A stretch of DNA of 64,000 nt from Lactococcus nasutitermitis. GTDB lineage: Bacteria; Bacillota; Bacilli; Lactobacillales; Streptococcaceae. How positions within the stretch are numbered: the first letter of the stretch is position 1; the number at the start of each line of letters is the position of its first letter. The position numbers and the translations under genes are program-made. The stretch is from NCBI RefSeq assembly GCF_018403765.1, contig NZ_BOVQ01000001.1:60740-124739 (forward strand). Direction: 5' to 3'. This document shows positions 18,361-27,015 of this stretch, one piece after another. The notes beneath the pieces are model-generated. The model was not told the DNA's origin, searched no databases, and worked only from the letters and a program-made list of their open reading frames with translations.

Positions 18361-19041
18361 TCAGAGCAAATTGTAAGCGAGTATCAGATCGCTTCCTATA
18401 AGTTGCAAACTGTATTTTTGCTCATATTTCTTGATTTTGTTTAGAAGGGTATTGCGATGAACGTAGAGAATTTTTGCGGCTTGCGCTTGATTCCCATTCG
18501 TCTGATAGAGCGCTCGGACAAGTTCGATATTCTCTGAGTCTGCAAGAAGTGCGCTGCGGATTTTTTGCAGGATTGTACTTTCATTTTTTTCAAGAGATTG
18601 AGCGATGATAAATTCGCTGAAAGTCTGTTTTTTACTGAAAGCTTTTCGTTCTTCTTGGTACATCTTGTTCAACTCTGATTTTTCTACAAAAAATCCTATG
18701 TAGGCGGAAATTTCCTGTGCCATATCTTGCGACAAGGTTTGAAGGACGTCAAAAAGTTCTGATTTTGTCAGATTATCACCTGAAAAACGTTCAACGACAT
18801 ATTTTTCTTCTTTGTTGGCAGTTACAAAATCTGGTAAGAGTAATTCTAATGTATTTCTTAGTTCTGGGAAATTAGAATTTTCAAATTGTAAAATTCGATA
18901 GCTACCTGCAGGAAGTGCGCTAAAATTATCATGATTTTCAGCACTTAATAATTTTTTTAATCGTTTTTCACGTTCAGTAAGTTCTGAAATTGCTACATTT
19001 TCGTAGAGTTTACGAATTTTTTCTAGTTTTTCTGTTTCCAT
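18361..19041 (-). CDS. PucR/CdaR-type helix-turn-helix protein
   Basis: A 226-residue protein. The C-terminal 55 residues form a Fis-like helix-turn-helix of the PucR/CdaR kind (GNQAQAAKILYVHRNTLLNK). The N-terminal part is charged and shows no recognised sensor domain. The ATG at 19041 has no visible ribosome binding site and lies five bases after the T-run of the prs terminator, and an in-frame stop precedes it. It may be leaderless or poorly translated. The target genes are unknown; leuS lies directly downstream. Confidence 0.75.
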   Translation of the reverse strand: METEKLEKIRKLYENVAISELTEREKRLKKLLSAENHDNFSALPAGSYRILQFENSNFPELRNTLELLLPDFVTANKEEKYVVERFSGDNLTKSELFDVLQTLSQDMAQEISAYIGFFVEKSELNKMYQEERKAFSKKQTFSEFIIAQSLEKNESTILQKIRSALLADSENIELVRALYQTNGNQAQAAKILYVHRNTLLNKIKKYEQKYSLQLIGSDLILAYNLL

Positions 19042-19046
19042 TTTTT

Positions 19047-19069
19047 AAAAAAGCGACCGCTGGCCGCTT
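19047..19069 (-). terminator. terminator behind prs
   Basis: AAGCGGCC and GGTCGCTT (one G-T pair) form an eight-base stem around a three-base loop, followed by six T on the minus strand. Confidence 0.75.
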
Positions 19070-19107
19070 GATAATCAGCATTTTGTATGAACTAAAGCTG
19101 ATAGGGA

Positions 19108-20082
19108 TTAGATATTTTCAGCAGGACGACGAAGCTCGTAAAGTGGTGACAATGGTCGCTTTTCGTGGATGCGGATAATGGCATCAGCAAGGAGTGAAGC
19201 AATCGAGAGTTGCACGATTTTATCACTTTGACGCTCTTTAGGAATTTGGATGGTATCCAACACAACGAGTTTTGTGATTGCTGAGGCATTTATTCTGTCA
19301 ATCGCTGGGCCTGAAAGCACTGCGTGAGTACATGAAGCATAAACTTCTGTTGCTCCGAGTTCTTTCAAAGCATTTGCCGCAAGAGTAATCGTTCCTGCAG
19401 TGTCAATCATATCATCAATCAGGATACATTTTTTCCCTTTGACATCGCCGATAATATTCATGATTTCTGCGACATTGGCACGTGGACGACGTTTATCAAT
19501 AATCGCAAGTGGCGTTTTGAGAAAAGCTGCTAATTTTCTAGCACGTCCAACGCCGCCGTGATCAGGTGAAACAACAACGACATCATCGCTTGCTGATACA
19601 AAGTGGCGCTTGAAGTAGTCAGCAATCAGTGGTGAGCCCATCAAATGGTCCACTGGGATATTGAAAAATCCTTGAATTTGTGGCGCATGAAGGTCAAAGG
19701 TAATCAGACGGTCAGCTCCAGCAATTTGAAGCATATTTGCCACGAGTTTTGATGTGATAGGTTCGCGCGCGCGGGCTTTGCGGTCCTGACGTGCATAACC
19801 GTAATAAGGCATGACAATATTGATTGAGGCAGCACTAGCACGGCGCAAGGTATCCATCATAATCAGGAGTTCCATGAGATTTTCATTGACAGGGGCGCTT
19901 GTAGATTGCAAGATGAAAATATGCTCTCCACGGACACTTTCGTCAATGTGAATTTCAGTTTCTCCGTCAGAGTAGGTGGTGATGGTCGCTTTTCCAAGCT
20001 CTATTCCGATTTCTTTGGCGACTTTTTTTGCCAAATCTTGGTTGGAAGAGAGTGCAAACAGTTTCAAATTTGAGTACGACAT
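19108..20082 (-). CDS. prs: ribose-phosphate pyrophosphokinase
   Basis: A 324-residue PRPP synthase, making phosphoribosyl pyrophosphate from ribose 5-phosphate and ATP for nucleotide, His and Trp synthesis. The catalytic flexible loop is [17 protein letters not shown] (near residues 96-112). The divalent-cation and ATP site [12 protein letters not shown] is near 130, and the PRPP-binding loop is [14 protein letters not shown] (near 220-233). The RBS AGAAAGG is present. It is followed by its own terminator. Confidence 0.97.
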   Translation of the reverse strand: MSYSNLKLFALSSNQDLAKKVAKEIGIELGKATITTYSDGETEIHIDESVRGEHIFILQSTSAPVNENLMELLIMMDTLRRASAASINIVMPYYGYARQDRKARAREPITSKLVANMLQIAGADRLITFDLHAPQIQGFFNIPVDHLMGSPLIADYFKRHFVSASDDVVVVSPDHGGVGRARKLAAFLKTPLAIIDKRRPRANVAEIMNIIGDVKGKKCILIDDMIDTAGTITLAANALKELGATEVYASCTHAVLSGPAIDRINASAITKLVVLDTIQIPKERQSDKIVQLSIASLLADAIIRIHEKRPLSPLYELRRPAENI

Positions 20083-20187
20083 GAGAACCTTTCTATAAGT
20101 CCAAAAACATTCTTGATAGTTTTATTTTACCTTGATTTTGTTGTTTTTTCAAGTGTGGATAAATTATTCAGCTGATTTTTCTAAAAA

Positions 20188-20219
20188 AATGTTTTTGACA
20201 GTTCTGTCAAAAACATTTT
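20188..20219. repeat. dispersed palindrome behind ftsY, probable terminator
   Basis: Fifteen-base arms around the core TTTGACAG-TT-CTGTCAAA, ending 1 bp from the ftsY stop codon. On the minus strand seven T run through and past the stem, so it can work as a rho-independent terminator. Confidence 0.85.
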
Positions 20220-20220
20220 A

Positions 20221-21522
20221 TCACAGTAATTCTTTGAAAAGTCCGCGTACAAAAAATTCTTCGTCAAAATCTTGTAAATCATCAACTTGCTCGCCAAGTC
20301 CGATGAGTTTGACGGGGATTTTTAGGCTTTGAACAATCGAGAGGACAATCCCACCTTTTGCTGAACCATCAAGTTTTGTGAGAGCAATTCCGGTAATCGG
20401 TGTGACCTGACTAAATTCTTTGGCTTGTTGAATCGCATTTTGCCCTGTTGTTGCATCAACGGCGAGGATTGTTTCATGTGGTGCTTCTGGCAATTCACGT
20501 TTGATGATTTTGCCGATTTTTTCTAGTTCTTTCATCAGATTATCTTTATTTTGCAGGCGTCCCGCGGTATCAATCAGCAAAATGTCCACATTTTCAGCTT
20601 TCGCTTTTTGCATCGCATCAAAAACGACACTCGCTGGATCTGAGCCGGCAGCTTTTGTCACGACTGGCACATTCGCACGTTTTCCCCATTCGACGAGCTG
20701 GTCAATCGCGCCCGCACGGAAAGTATCGGCTGCCGCGAGCAGCACTTTTTTGCCCTCTTTTTGATAACGGGCGGCAAGTTTGCCAATCGTTGTCGTCTTG
20801 CCAACACCATTGACACCGACAAAGAGAAAGACACTCAAACCTGCTTGAACATTGAGTTCTGAGGGTAATTTATCCTCGTCAAACTTATCGACGATTTTTT
20901 CGACAATCAGCTGGCGCAGGGCATCTTGCGATTTCGCATTGGCAAGTTTGGCTTCTTGGCGCAATTCTTGTGAAATCGTCATCGCCAAATCAGCGCCGAC
21001 ATCCGACATAATCAGCGTATCTTCGAGGTCTTCAAAAAATTCTTCGTCAACTGTGCGAAAATTTGCCAAAAATTCATTGAATCGCATTCCAAATGTTTTG
21101 CGCGTTTTTTCAAGTGATTTTTCGTATTTTTGCTCTACATTCGTTTCTGATTCAGGCGCATTTTCATTGCTCGAAAGGTCATTTTCTGCTGATAAATTTT
21201 TTGACAGTCCTGTCAAAGCTTCTGAACTAGAATTTTCCTGTAAAATTGCTTCTGTCTGCTCATTTTCTTTTTTTGACAGTCCTGTCAAATTTTCCTGAAC
21301 AGAATTTTCTTGCAAATCTTCACTTTCAGCTTCTTGCGCAGCTACTGCTTGTTCTGTCAAATTTTCTGAGACAGTGATTTCTTCTGACGGCACATTTTCA
21401 TTATTTTTGACAGCTTCGTCAGCACTATTTTCAGTTTCTGACAGTTCGGTCAAAACTTTTTCTTCTTCTGTTTCAACTTTTTCTTGCTTTTTATTACCAA
21501 ATAATCGGTCAAATAGTCCCAT
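20221..21522 (-). CDS. ftsY: signal recognition particle receptor FtsY
   Basis: A 433-residue SRP receptor GTPase that docks ribosome-SRP complexes at the membrane. Residues 1 to about 130 are an acidic low-complexity A domain. The N domain follows, then the G domain with GVNGVGKTTTIGKLA (near 238-252), DTFRAGAIDQL, DTAGRLQNK, and TKLDGSAKGG. The acidic domain holds three in-frame palindrome copies: LTELSE (21435-21455, degenerate), LTGLSK (21272-21289) and LTGLSK (21200-21217). This makes the linker length likely to vary between strains. Confidence 0.96.
   Translation of the reverse strand: MGLFDRLFGNKKQEKVETEEEKVLTELSETENSADEAVKNNENVPSEEITVSENLTEQAVAAQEAESEDLQENSVQENLTGLSKKENEQTEAILQENSSSEALTGLSKNLSAENDLSSNENAPESETNVEQKYEKSLEKTRKTFGMRFNEFLANFRTVDEEFFEDLEDTLIMSDVGADLAMTISQELRQEAKLANAKSQDALRQLIVEKIVDKFDEDKLPSELNVQAGLSVFLFVGVNGVGKTTTIGKLAARYQKEGKKVLLAAADTFRAGAIDQLVEWGKRANVPVVTKAAGSDPASVVFDAMQKAKAENVDILLIDTAGRLQNKDNLMKELEKIGKIIKRELPEAPHETILAVDATTGQNAIQQAKEFSQVTPITGIALTKLDGSAKGGIVLSIVQSLKIPVKLIGLGEQVDDLQDFDEEFFVRGLFKELL
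21200..21217. repeat. dispersed palindrome inside ftsY, copy 1
   Basis: TTTGACAG-TC-CTGTCAAA, read as LTGLSK. Confidence 0.8.
21272..21289. repeat. dispersed palindrome inside ftsY, copy 2
   Basis: TTTGACAG-TC-CTGTCAAA, read as LTGLSK. It has the same TC centre as the copy 72 bp away, suggesting local duplication. Confidence 0.8.
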
Positions 21523-21546
21523 TTTTAATCTCCTATTTATTTTTTT

Positions 21547-22155
21547 CTAATCTTCTATAACTAATCGCTTCTGTATCAAATAAATCCCAGCAATCAACAA
21601 AATAATTGCCAAAATATCAACACCTTTAGAAATCACCACAAACTCCGTCGTTGACAAAATCAAGGCAAGCACAATCGTCAACGTCGAATGAAGAGCGAAA
21701 ATAAGCCCCGTATAAAGCGTCAAAAACATGAAAAGTAGCCGCATTTCTTCAGGATTTTCATTTGAAATTTCCTGCGCAATCGCTTTTGTCTTACTCAAAA
21801 TCCCTAACAATGGACGATTGATTGCCAATGAAAAAAGCAATACAATCCCAATCGTTCCAGTCAAAATCGGGTGCCAAAGTTTGAACGCCATATCATTTCC
21901 ATGTGACAAATAAACCGCCAAAATCGAAATTAGAAAGCCACAAATTGCCACCATTCCAATCGGATTAATCTTGCGCCGTTTTAAGCCACTGTAAAGAGTC
22001 AAAATCACTGGAAATGCAGACGCCACACCCAAAGCAAGCGTATCTGAAAAGTCCATCATTTTCAATGCCAAATAAGCAAAAACAGGCAAAATAATCGCAA
22101 AAATAAAACTCAAAATAGCTGATTTCACTTGATTTTTCTCTGAATTCATCTTCAT
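21547..22155 (-). CDS. six-helix membrane protein, VC0807-like
   Basis: A 202-residue integral membrane protein with about six hydrophobic segments. The pattern FPVILTLYSGLKRRKINPIG followed by a hydrophobic helix resembles the VC0807/septation-protein-A-like families, but I place it there only tentatively. It lies 24 bp upstream of ftsY and could be co-transcribed with it. No catalytic motif was seen. Confidence 0.65.
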   Translation of the reverse strand: MKMNSEKNQVKSAILSFIFAIILPVFAYLALKMMDFSDTLALGVASAFPVILTLYSGLKRRKINPIGMVAICGFLISILAVYLSHGNDMAFKLWHPILTGTIGIVLLFSLAINRPLLGILSKTKAIAQEISNENPEEMRLLFMFLTLYTGLIFALHSTLTIVLALILSTTEFVVISKGVDILAIILLIAGIYLIQKRLVIED

Positions 22156-22169
22156 TTCCTATCAATTAT

Positions 22170-22191
22170 TTTTTGACAAAGCTGTCAAAAA
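22170..22191. repeat. dispersed palindrome, degenerate intergenic copy
   Basis: TTTTTGACA-AAGC-TGTCAAAAA, nine-base perfect arms, between the Cof-type phosphatase gene and the membrane protein gene. Confidence 0.65.
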
Positions 22192-22239
22192 TAGTTTAAC
22201 ACATTTTTCAACAAAAAAACTCCACCAAAAGTTGTAAAA

Positions 22240-23049
22240 TCAGAGTACATAACGTTTGATGACATCTGCTACAGCAAATTCTTCATTTGTCAACTCCGAA
22301 ACAATCCGCGCCGCTTCTTTCACAGCTGGCACCGCATTTCCCATCGCCACACCATAGCCAGCCCAAGAAATCATACTCAAATCATTTTCCTCATCGCCCA
22401 TCGCCATTACATTTTCGGGCTTCAAGTCCAAAAGTTTAATCAGCTGTGACAAGCCAAAAGCCTTATTTATCCCCTTTGGCATAAATTCCACCAAACGTGC
22501 TTGTGATTTAAAAATACTATATTTCTCAAAATACTCAGCTGGAATTTTCGGAATTTGCGTATCCAAAAAGTCCCCATCAGTACAAGAAACAATCTTGTTA
22601 ATTACCAAATCCTCTGGCAAATCTACCAATTCTTTCTTCCGAAAAGTCAACAGCTTATTCAACTGCGGATAGAGCGATTCCCGCGCACTTTTTGTCATAT
22701 AAACATACTGCTCACTCAAAATATCACAAGGCATACCGAGCGCCATCGTCATCTCTTTCAAATCCTGTGCTTCCGCCATTGAAAATGGTTTTTTCGACAT
22801 AATCTCACCCGTATTTCGCTGCACCAATCCACCATTAAAGGTAATCGAAAAATCATCAAATCCAGTCATATCAAGCGTTTTTAAAAAATGTTCAATCGCC
22901 ACCAGAGGACGCCCCGTCGTAATCACAACGTGTATTCCCTTTGCACGCGCTGCCTGTATTGCATCAATATTTTCCTGTGGAATCTCTTTTTCAGAGTTCA
23001 GCACTGTCCCATCCAAATCAAGGGCAATCAATTTAATTTCAGAATTCAT
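22240..23049 (-). CDS. Cof-type HAD-family phosphatase
   Basis: A 269-residue haloacid-dehalogenase hydrolase with a C2B cap. Motif I is ALDLDGTVLNSEKEI (residues 9-23, catalytic aspartates), motif II is VVITTGRP, the conserved lysine is in GINKAFGL, and motif III/IV is MAMGDEENDLSMI (near 216-228). Relatives dephosphorylate sugar phosphates or flavin phosphates; the substrate is not determined. In streptococci a Cof gene lies between smc and ftsY; here smc is 6.6 kb further away. Confidence 0.9.
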   Translation of the reverse strand: MNSEIKLIALDLDGTVLNSEKEIPQENIDAIQAARAKGIHVVITTGRPLVAIEHFLKTLDMTGFDDFSITFNGGLVQRNTGEIMSKKPFSMAEAQDLKEMTMALGMPCDILSEQYVYMTKSARESLYPQLNKLLTFRKKELVDLPEDLVINKIVSCTDGDFLDTQIPKIPAEYFEKYSIFKSQARLVEFMPKGINKAFGLSQLIKLLDLKPENVMAMGDEENDLSMISWAGYGVAMGNAVPAVKEAARIVSELTNEEFAVADVIKRYVL

Positions 23050-23134
23050 GATTTAATTATACCACAAGTCATTGAGCAGCAACACTATCCATCGTATTTT
23101 CTGCCAACCTGCAAAAAAGCCGACTTTCGTCTGC

Positions 23135-23899
23135 TTATTTTTCCTTTTCATCCTTATTTTCAAAATTTTGGGCAACAAAATGTCCCGCCAACCAGATTGA
23201 AAAAAGAATTCCCAGCATTCCCAGCAACATCGTAGCAACATCTGCCATCAAAAGTTTTGAGTTCAATATTTCAGCAAGACTATAATCCAAGCGTACAAAC
23301 CACAAAATCAATCCAATAGATGAACCAAGCATACCAAAAAAGAGCGTATTTACAGCTGTTCCCAAGATTTGCTGAGAAATAATCTCACGTTGTTTACGAA
23401 ATTGCAGCAAAGTCATCGCTTCATCCTGCTCAATCACTTCCGACAAACTCGCAGCGATTGCCATAGCTGATTCCGCAACCGCACCAAGCATCGAAATAAC
23501 CATCACAGCAATCGCCACATTAGAAAAATTCAGTCCCACAGAAAGTGAAAGATTTTCCAATTCATCCACATCTTCCGCCGCAAATCCTTGAAATTGCCCA
23601 ATCACCTGCACCAAAACCACCAAAATCAAGAGAGAAAACACAACAATCAAACTCGTTTTAAAAGCAATAGCCGTGATTTCCCCCTCATCTGAAGACATAA
23701 AAATCGCCAGCGCCAAGATAATCACTGATAAAATCATCAACACCAAAATCGCATTAAATCCCCAAGCAATCAACGTTATCAGCGCAAAAATCGCAATAAA
23801 ATTCAGTCCTAAACCAATCAAATTACGCAAACCTTCGCCACGCGCCACCAAAAGCATAAGCACAACGAGAATAATCAACAAAATCAATAAAGCATTCAT
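23135..23899 (-). CDS. YibE/F family membrane protein (second of pair)
   Basis: A 254-residue integral membrane protein with about seven hydrophobic segments of the YibE/F family, whose function is not established. The motif LGAVAESAMAIAASLSEV (near residues 139-156) is the acidic/small-residue segment typical of the family. It overlaps its upstream partner by 4 bp (ATGA), so the two are translationally coupled and probably form one complex. Confidence 0.8.
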   Translation of the reverse strand: MNALLILLIILVVLMLLVARGEGLRNLIGLGLNFIAIFALITLIAWGFNAILVLMILSVIILALAIFMSSDEGEITAIAFKTSLIVVFSLLILVVLVQVIGQFQGFAAEDVDELENLSLSVGLNFSNVAIAVMVISMLGAVAESAMAIAASLSEVIEQDEAMTLLQFRKQREIISQQILGTAVNTLFFGMLGSSIGLILWFVRLDYSLAEILNSKLLMADVATMLLGMLGILFSIWLAGHFVAQNFENKDEKEK

Positions 23900-25008
23900 G
23901 ATTTGACCTCCTCTTGATGATGATTAACCAGCACCAAACTCGTCACAAAAGCTGTCACAGGAACCGCAAGAACAATTCCAATCGCTGAAATAACCGTCTG
24001 CAAAAGCCCCAGATTGAGCCCAACCGTCGCAATATAGCCCCAAGTATTGCCATTTCTCAAAAGTAACAAAGTCATCGGAAAAGCCTCAGCCATAAAAATC
24101 ATAAACAAAACATTTGTCAAAGTACCAATGATTTCCTGCCCAATCGAAATACCAGATAAGACATAGTTTCTATAAGACATTTCAAAATGGTTCAGTTGAT
24201 TTTGTCGATAAAGTCCAAAAAGTCCCGCAACAATATCGCCCGTTCCATCCATAATCGCACCAAGGACAGAAACCATCGCACCAACAAAGAAAAATTGTGA
24301 AGGATTTTGTGTCACATAATTCAAATATTCAAAATGCACGCCCGCATTTCCCGTAAAATGAAGCACAACAAAAGTCACGACAAAAGTTATTGCCGTAGTC
24401 AACACAGTTGTCAAAAAAGTAAACAGCATCTGCCGTGTTCGCCCCAGCACAAACAACAACGAACTTCCTGCAAAAATCACCGAAAGTAGCGCAAAAAGTG
24501 CAATAACAGGCGGATTGAACTGAACATTAAAAGCAATCACAATCACAAAATAAATCAGATTAAGTAAAAGCGAAAGAAGCAATAAAAGACTCGCTCGCAA
24601 ACGAATAAAACTCAGCAAAAATCCAATAAAAAGTGTAAATAAACTAAGAATAAGCGCATCTCGCTTTAAAGTCTGAATTTGCCAATTTCCACTTGTTTTT
24701 TGCAAAATGATCTGCTCATTTTTCCGATAAAGTTGTCCCGTTGTTTGTGATTGAACTACCGAGTTTTCCAACGTCACTCTTTCATTATTACGATTAAGAA
24801 GTTTCACAGTCAATTTCTGAGTAATTTGACGATCTTCATTTTTAAAATTATCCGTCACATCTTCTTTGGAAATGGTTCTGACCGCAATGATTTTTCCAAC
24901 TGGTAAATGATACAAAAAAGCGTCATTATTCACAAGAATAAAGACAAATAATGCCGCCAAAATAGGAAAAATAATTTTTTTCAACATTTTTTTCATAGTA
25001 TCATACAC
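23896..25008 (-). CDS. YibE/F family membrane protein (first of pair)
   Basis: A 370-residue protein with an N-terminal anchor helix, an extracytoplasmic region of about 110 residues, and about seven further membrane helices. The conserved segment is MVSVLGAIMDGTGDIVAGLF (near residues 245-264), matching the family motif of its neighbour. The start is uncertain: GTG at 25008 or ATG at 24996 are both possible. It overlaps the stop codon of the glycosyltransferase upstream, so the four genes from ebsA to this pair are likely one transcript. Confidence 0.8.
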   Translation of the reverse strand: MYDTMKKMLKKIIFPILAALFVFILVNNDAFLYHLPVGKIIAVRTISKEDVTDNFKNEDRQITQKLTVKLLNRNNERVTLENSVVQSQTTGQLYRKNEQIILQKTSGNWQIQTLKRDALILSLFTLFIGFLLSFIRLRASLLLLLSLLLNLIYFVIVIAFNVQFNPPVIALFALLSVIFAGSSLLFVLGRTRQMLFTFLTTVLTTAITFVVTFVVLHFTGNAGVHFEYLNYVTQNPSQFFFVGAMVSVLGAIMDGTGDIVAGLFGLYRQNQLNHFEMSYRNYVLSGISIGQEIIGTLTNVLFMIFMAEAFPMTLLLLRNGNTWGYIATVGLNLGLLQTVISAIGIVLAVPVTAFVTSLVLVNHHQEEVKS

Positions 25009-26551
25009 TTTTATCTTTCAGCGTTCTAAAAGCTCCAAGACTTGCCAGAGCAATCATCAATGGTGCAAAATTATACAGATAACGTGAATTTGCCTCCCAA
25101 AGAATTAAAAATAAAGTTAAACCAAGCATTGCCAAAGCTGGAATAAACCAAGGATTTCCCCAATTTTTCTTACGTAGACTTTGGAAAATCTCGCGCCACA
25201 TAAAAATAACAAGAACTATCCAATAAAGTGTTTCAGCCACTTTGAGCATGAACCAACCTGTGATATTTCCCTCATATCGATGTGAACCCATATCTAAATA
25301 ATCAAAATAACGATTAACCAAAGGATTTTCATGATGATAAGTATAAAAACTACTATTCAAATCACCAAAAGTCCATGTATAAGCCAGTTTACGACCTATT
25401 TGGACTAGAACCCCCACAAGTCCCATTTTCTTTAAATTATTCAAAAATAATGTTTTATCAGCCTTATTTTTTGCTGCATAAGTAGGGAATGAAGCCGAAT
25501 ACTTCCTGATTTTCACATCAAATCCACCTGTTTTATTTTCTGGCGCCCAAGACATCGCAATCCAGTGCATCAGCGGTAAATTATGCGCATTATTAGCCTT
25601 TTGAGAAAAAGCTGGTTCACTTGTTACTGTTGTTTTTACTACTTCATGTCCAGCAAGAAAAAGGACTGCAAAGAGCGGAACAATCAACAACACTTGTTTC
25701 CATTTTCGATTGATACAGAGAAAAAACAATACAGAAATCAAGATAATTGCCACCGTCGGCTTAAATTCATAACCAATCACGATAAAAAGACATGATAGAA
25801 AATACCAGAAAACACGTTTTTGCCAATTTTCAGCTTTTAGAGCATAAATCGCAAATAAAAGTCCAAAAATAACAAAAGGTAAAGTCATCGTATCTGTATA
25901 AAGTTGCGCTCCATAAAAATAAAAAGGAATAAAACCAACAGCTGCTGCATTATAAAGCAAAGCAATCTTCCTACTTGCCATTTTTTTCGTAATGAGCGAA
26001 CCACCAAGAACACTTGCACTTGTAAAAAATGATGATACAGCCGTCATAACCCATATTTTTAGCTGAATATTGCCTGCAAAAGGAGCAAAAAACTGATTAA
26101 ACAAAATTCCAAAGAACTGGTTGTTTGAATAACGTAAGAAATATCCTAAACGTGAAACCGTCATCGGCAAATGACTAAAAGATCTACCACGAAGTAGCGT
26201 CGTACTATCAAAAATAACAAAGAAATCCCAATTATGCGCACTATCTGGTACATGAATAATAAAGAAGAAAGGAAGCAAGAACATCACAGCAGCTAAAATC
26301 CAAAAACTCCAGCGATAAAAATGTTTCACCCTATCTACCGTAAATAGCGAAAGTCTTTGTATCAGTCGAAAAAGCAGGGTAAAATAAAGCAGACTGACTA
26401 TAAAAATCAGATTTCCCAAGAAAAGTCCTACGATATGGTCTGTATTCCAATTATCAGTCAACACAATCGCGATTATATTTGATAATAGCCAAAGAACGGC
26501 AAAAATTGCCGTCCATTTTTTATTAGGCTTTAACTTGCGCCATTTCTTCAT
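25001..26551 (-). CDS. multi-helix membrane glycosyltransferase-like protein
   Basis: About 516 residues with some 11-12 hydrophobic segments and a long extracytoplasmic loop, the layout of GT-C enzymes such as the GT39/PMT-like group that use polyprenyl-phosphate sugars. I see no diagnostic catalytic motif beyond acidic residues after the first helices (HVPDSAHNWDFFVI), so the assignment is by architecture. The ATG at 26551 follows GAGGAG at good distance and begins MKKWRKLKPNKK; an ORF extension to 26626 is unlikely. It overlaps the preceding EbsA-like gene by 29 bp. Confidence 0.7.
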   Translation of the reverse strand: MKKWRKLKPNKKWTAIFAVLWLLSNIIAIVLTDNWNTDHIVGLFLGNLIFIVSLLYFTLLFRLIQRLSLFTVDRVKHFYRWSFWILAAVMFLLPFFFIIHVPDSAHNWDFFVIFDSTTLLRGRSFSHLPMTVSRLGYFLRYSNNQFFGILFNQFFAPFAGNIQLKIWVMTAVSSFFTSASVLGGSLITKKMASRKIALLYNAAAVGFIPFYFYGAQLYTDTMTLPFVIFGLLFAIYALKAENWQKRVFWYFLSCLFIVIGYEFKPTVAIILISVLFFLCINRKWKQVLLIVPLFAVLFLAGHEVVKTTVTSEPAFSQKANNAHNLPLMHWIAMSWAPENKTGGFDVKIRKYSASFPTYAAKNKADKTLFLNNLKKMGLVGVLVQIGRKLAYTWTFGDLNSSFYTYHHENPLVNRYFDYLDMGSHRYEGNITGWFMLKVAETLYWIVLVIFMWREIFQSLRKKNWGNPWFIPALAMLGLTLFLILWEANSRYLYNFAPLMIALASLGAFRTLKDKSV

Positions 26552-26927
26552 GTTTATTCTCCTCAAGTCCTGCCAGAATTGCTTTTGATTTACCAAAAGT
26601 AATAAACTGATAACGTTTCCCAGCATAACTAAATTCTAAACCTAAGACAGTTTTGCGCACAGCAGTCACATATTTCAAGTCAAAATCACGCATTTTCAAT
26701 CTTGGAAAAGTGGGAAAATTTAAATGTCCATCACTTACAAAAAAGCGATGAGGCCAGATGAGAACCACAACAGTCACATAAACAATGAATGTCAACAAGG
26801 TTAAAAACCAGTTGCCATGTTTATTTAACTCATAAAAAATGATTCGTTCAAAAGAAAATACTATTACACACCAAATCCAGGCTATTTTATAACCATTTGA
26901 AAAGGGGAGAAAAAATCCTGATTTCAT
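26523..26927 (-). CDS. EbsA-like small membrane protein
   Basis: A 134-residue protein with two hydrophobic helices in the N-terminal half and a short cytoplasmic beta-rich tail ending with VLGLEFSYAGKRYQFITFG. This layout resembles the EbsA family of lactic acid bacteria, which is annotated as pore-forming or envelope-related without a firm role. It lies between ltaS-side sequence and the GT-C-like gene, in a run of envelope genes. Confidence 0.6.
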   Translation of the reverse strand: MKSGFFLPFSNGYKIAWIWCVIVFSFERIIFYELNKHGNWFLTLLTFIVYVTVVVLIWPHRFFVSDGHLNFPTFPRLKMRDFDLKYVTAVRKTVLGLEFSYAGKRYQFITFGKSKAILAGLEENKHEEMAQVKA

Positions 26928-27015
26928 TTGTTTCCTCGTTTATTTGTTTTTTTATCCGAAAATTCTCGCTTGCCATTTGTTAATGACTGACAAGCGTTCA
27001 TTTTCTGTTTAAATG

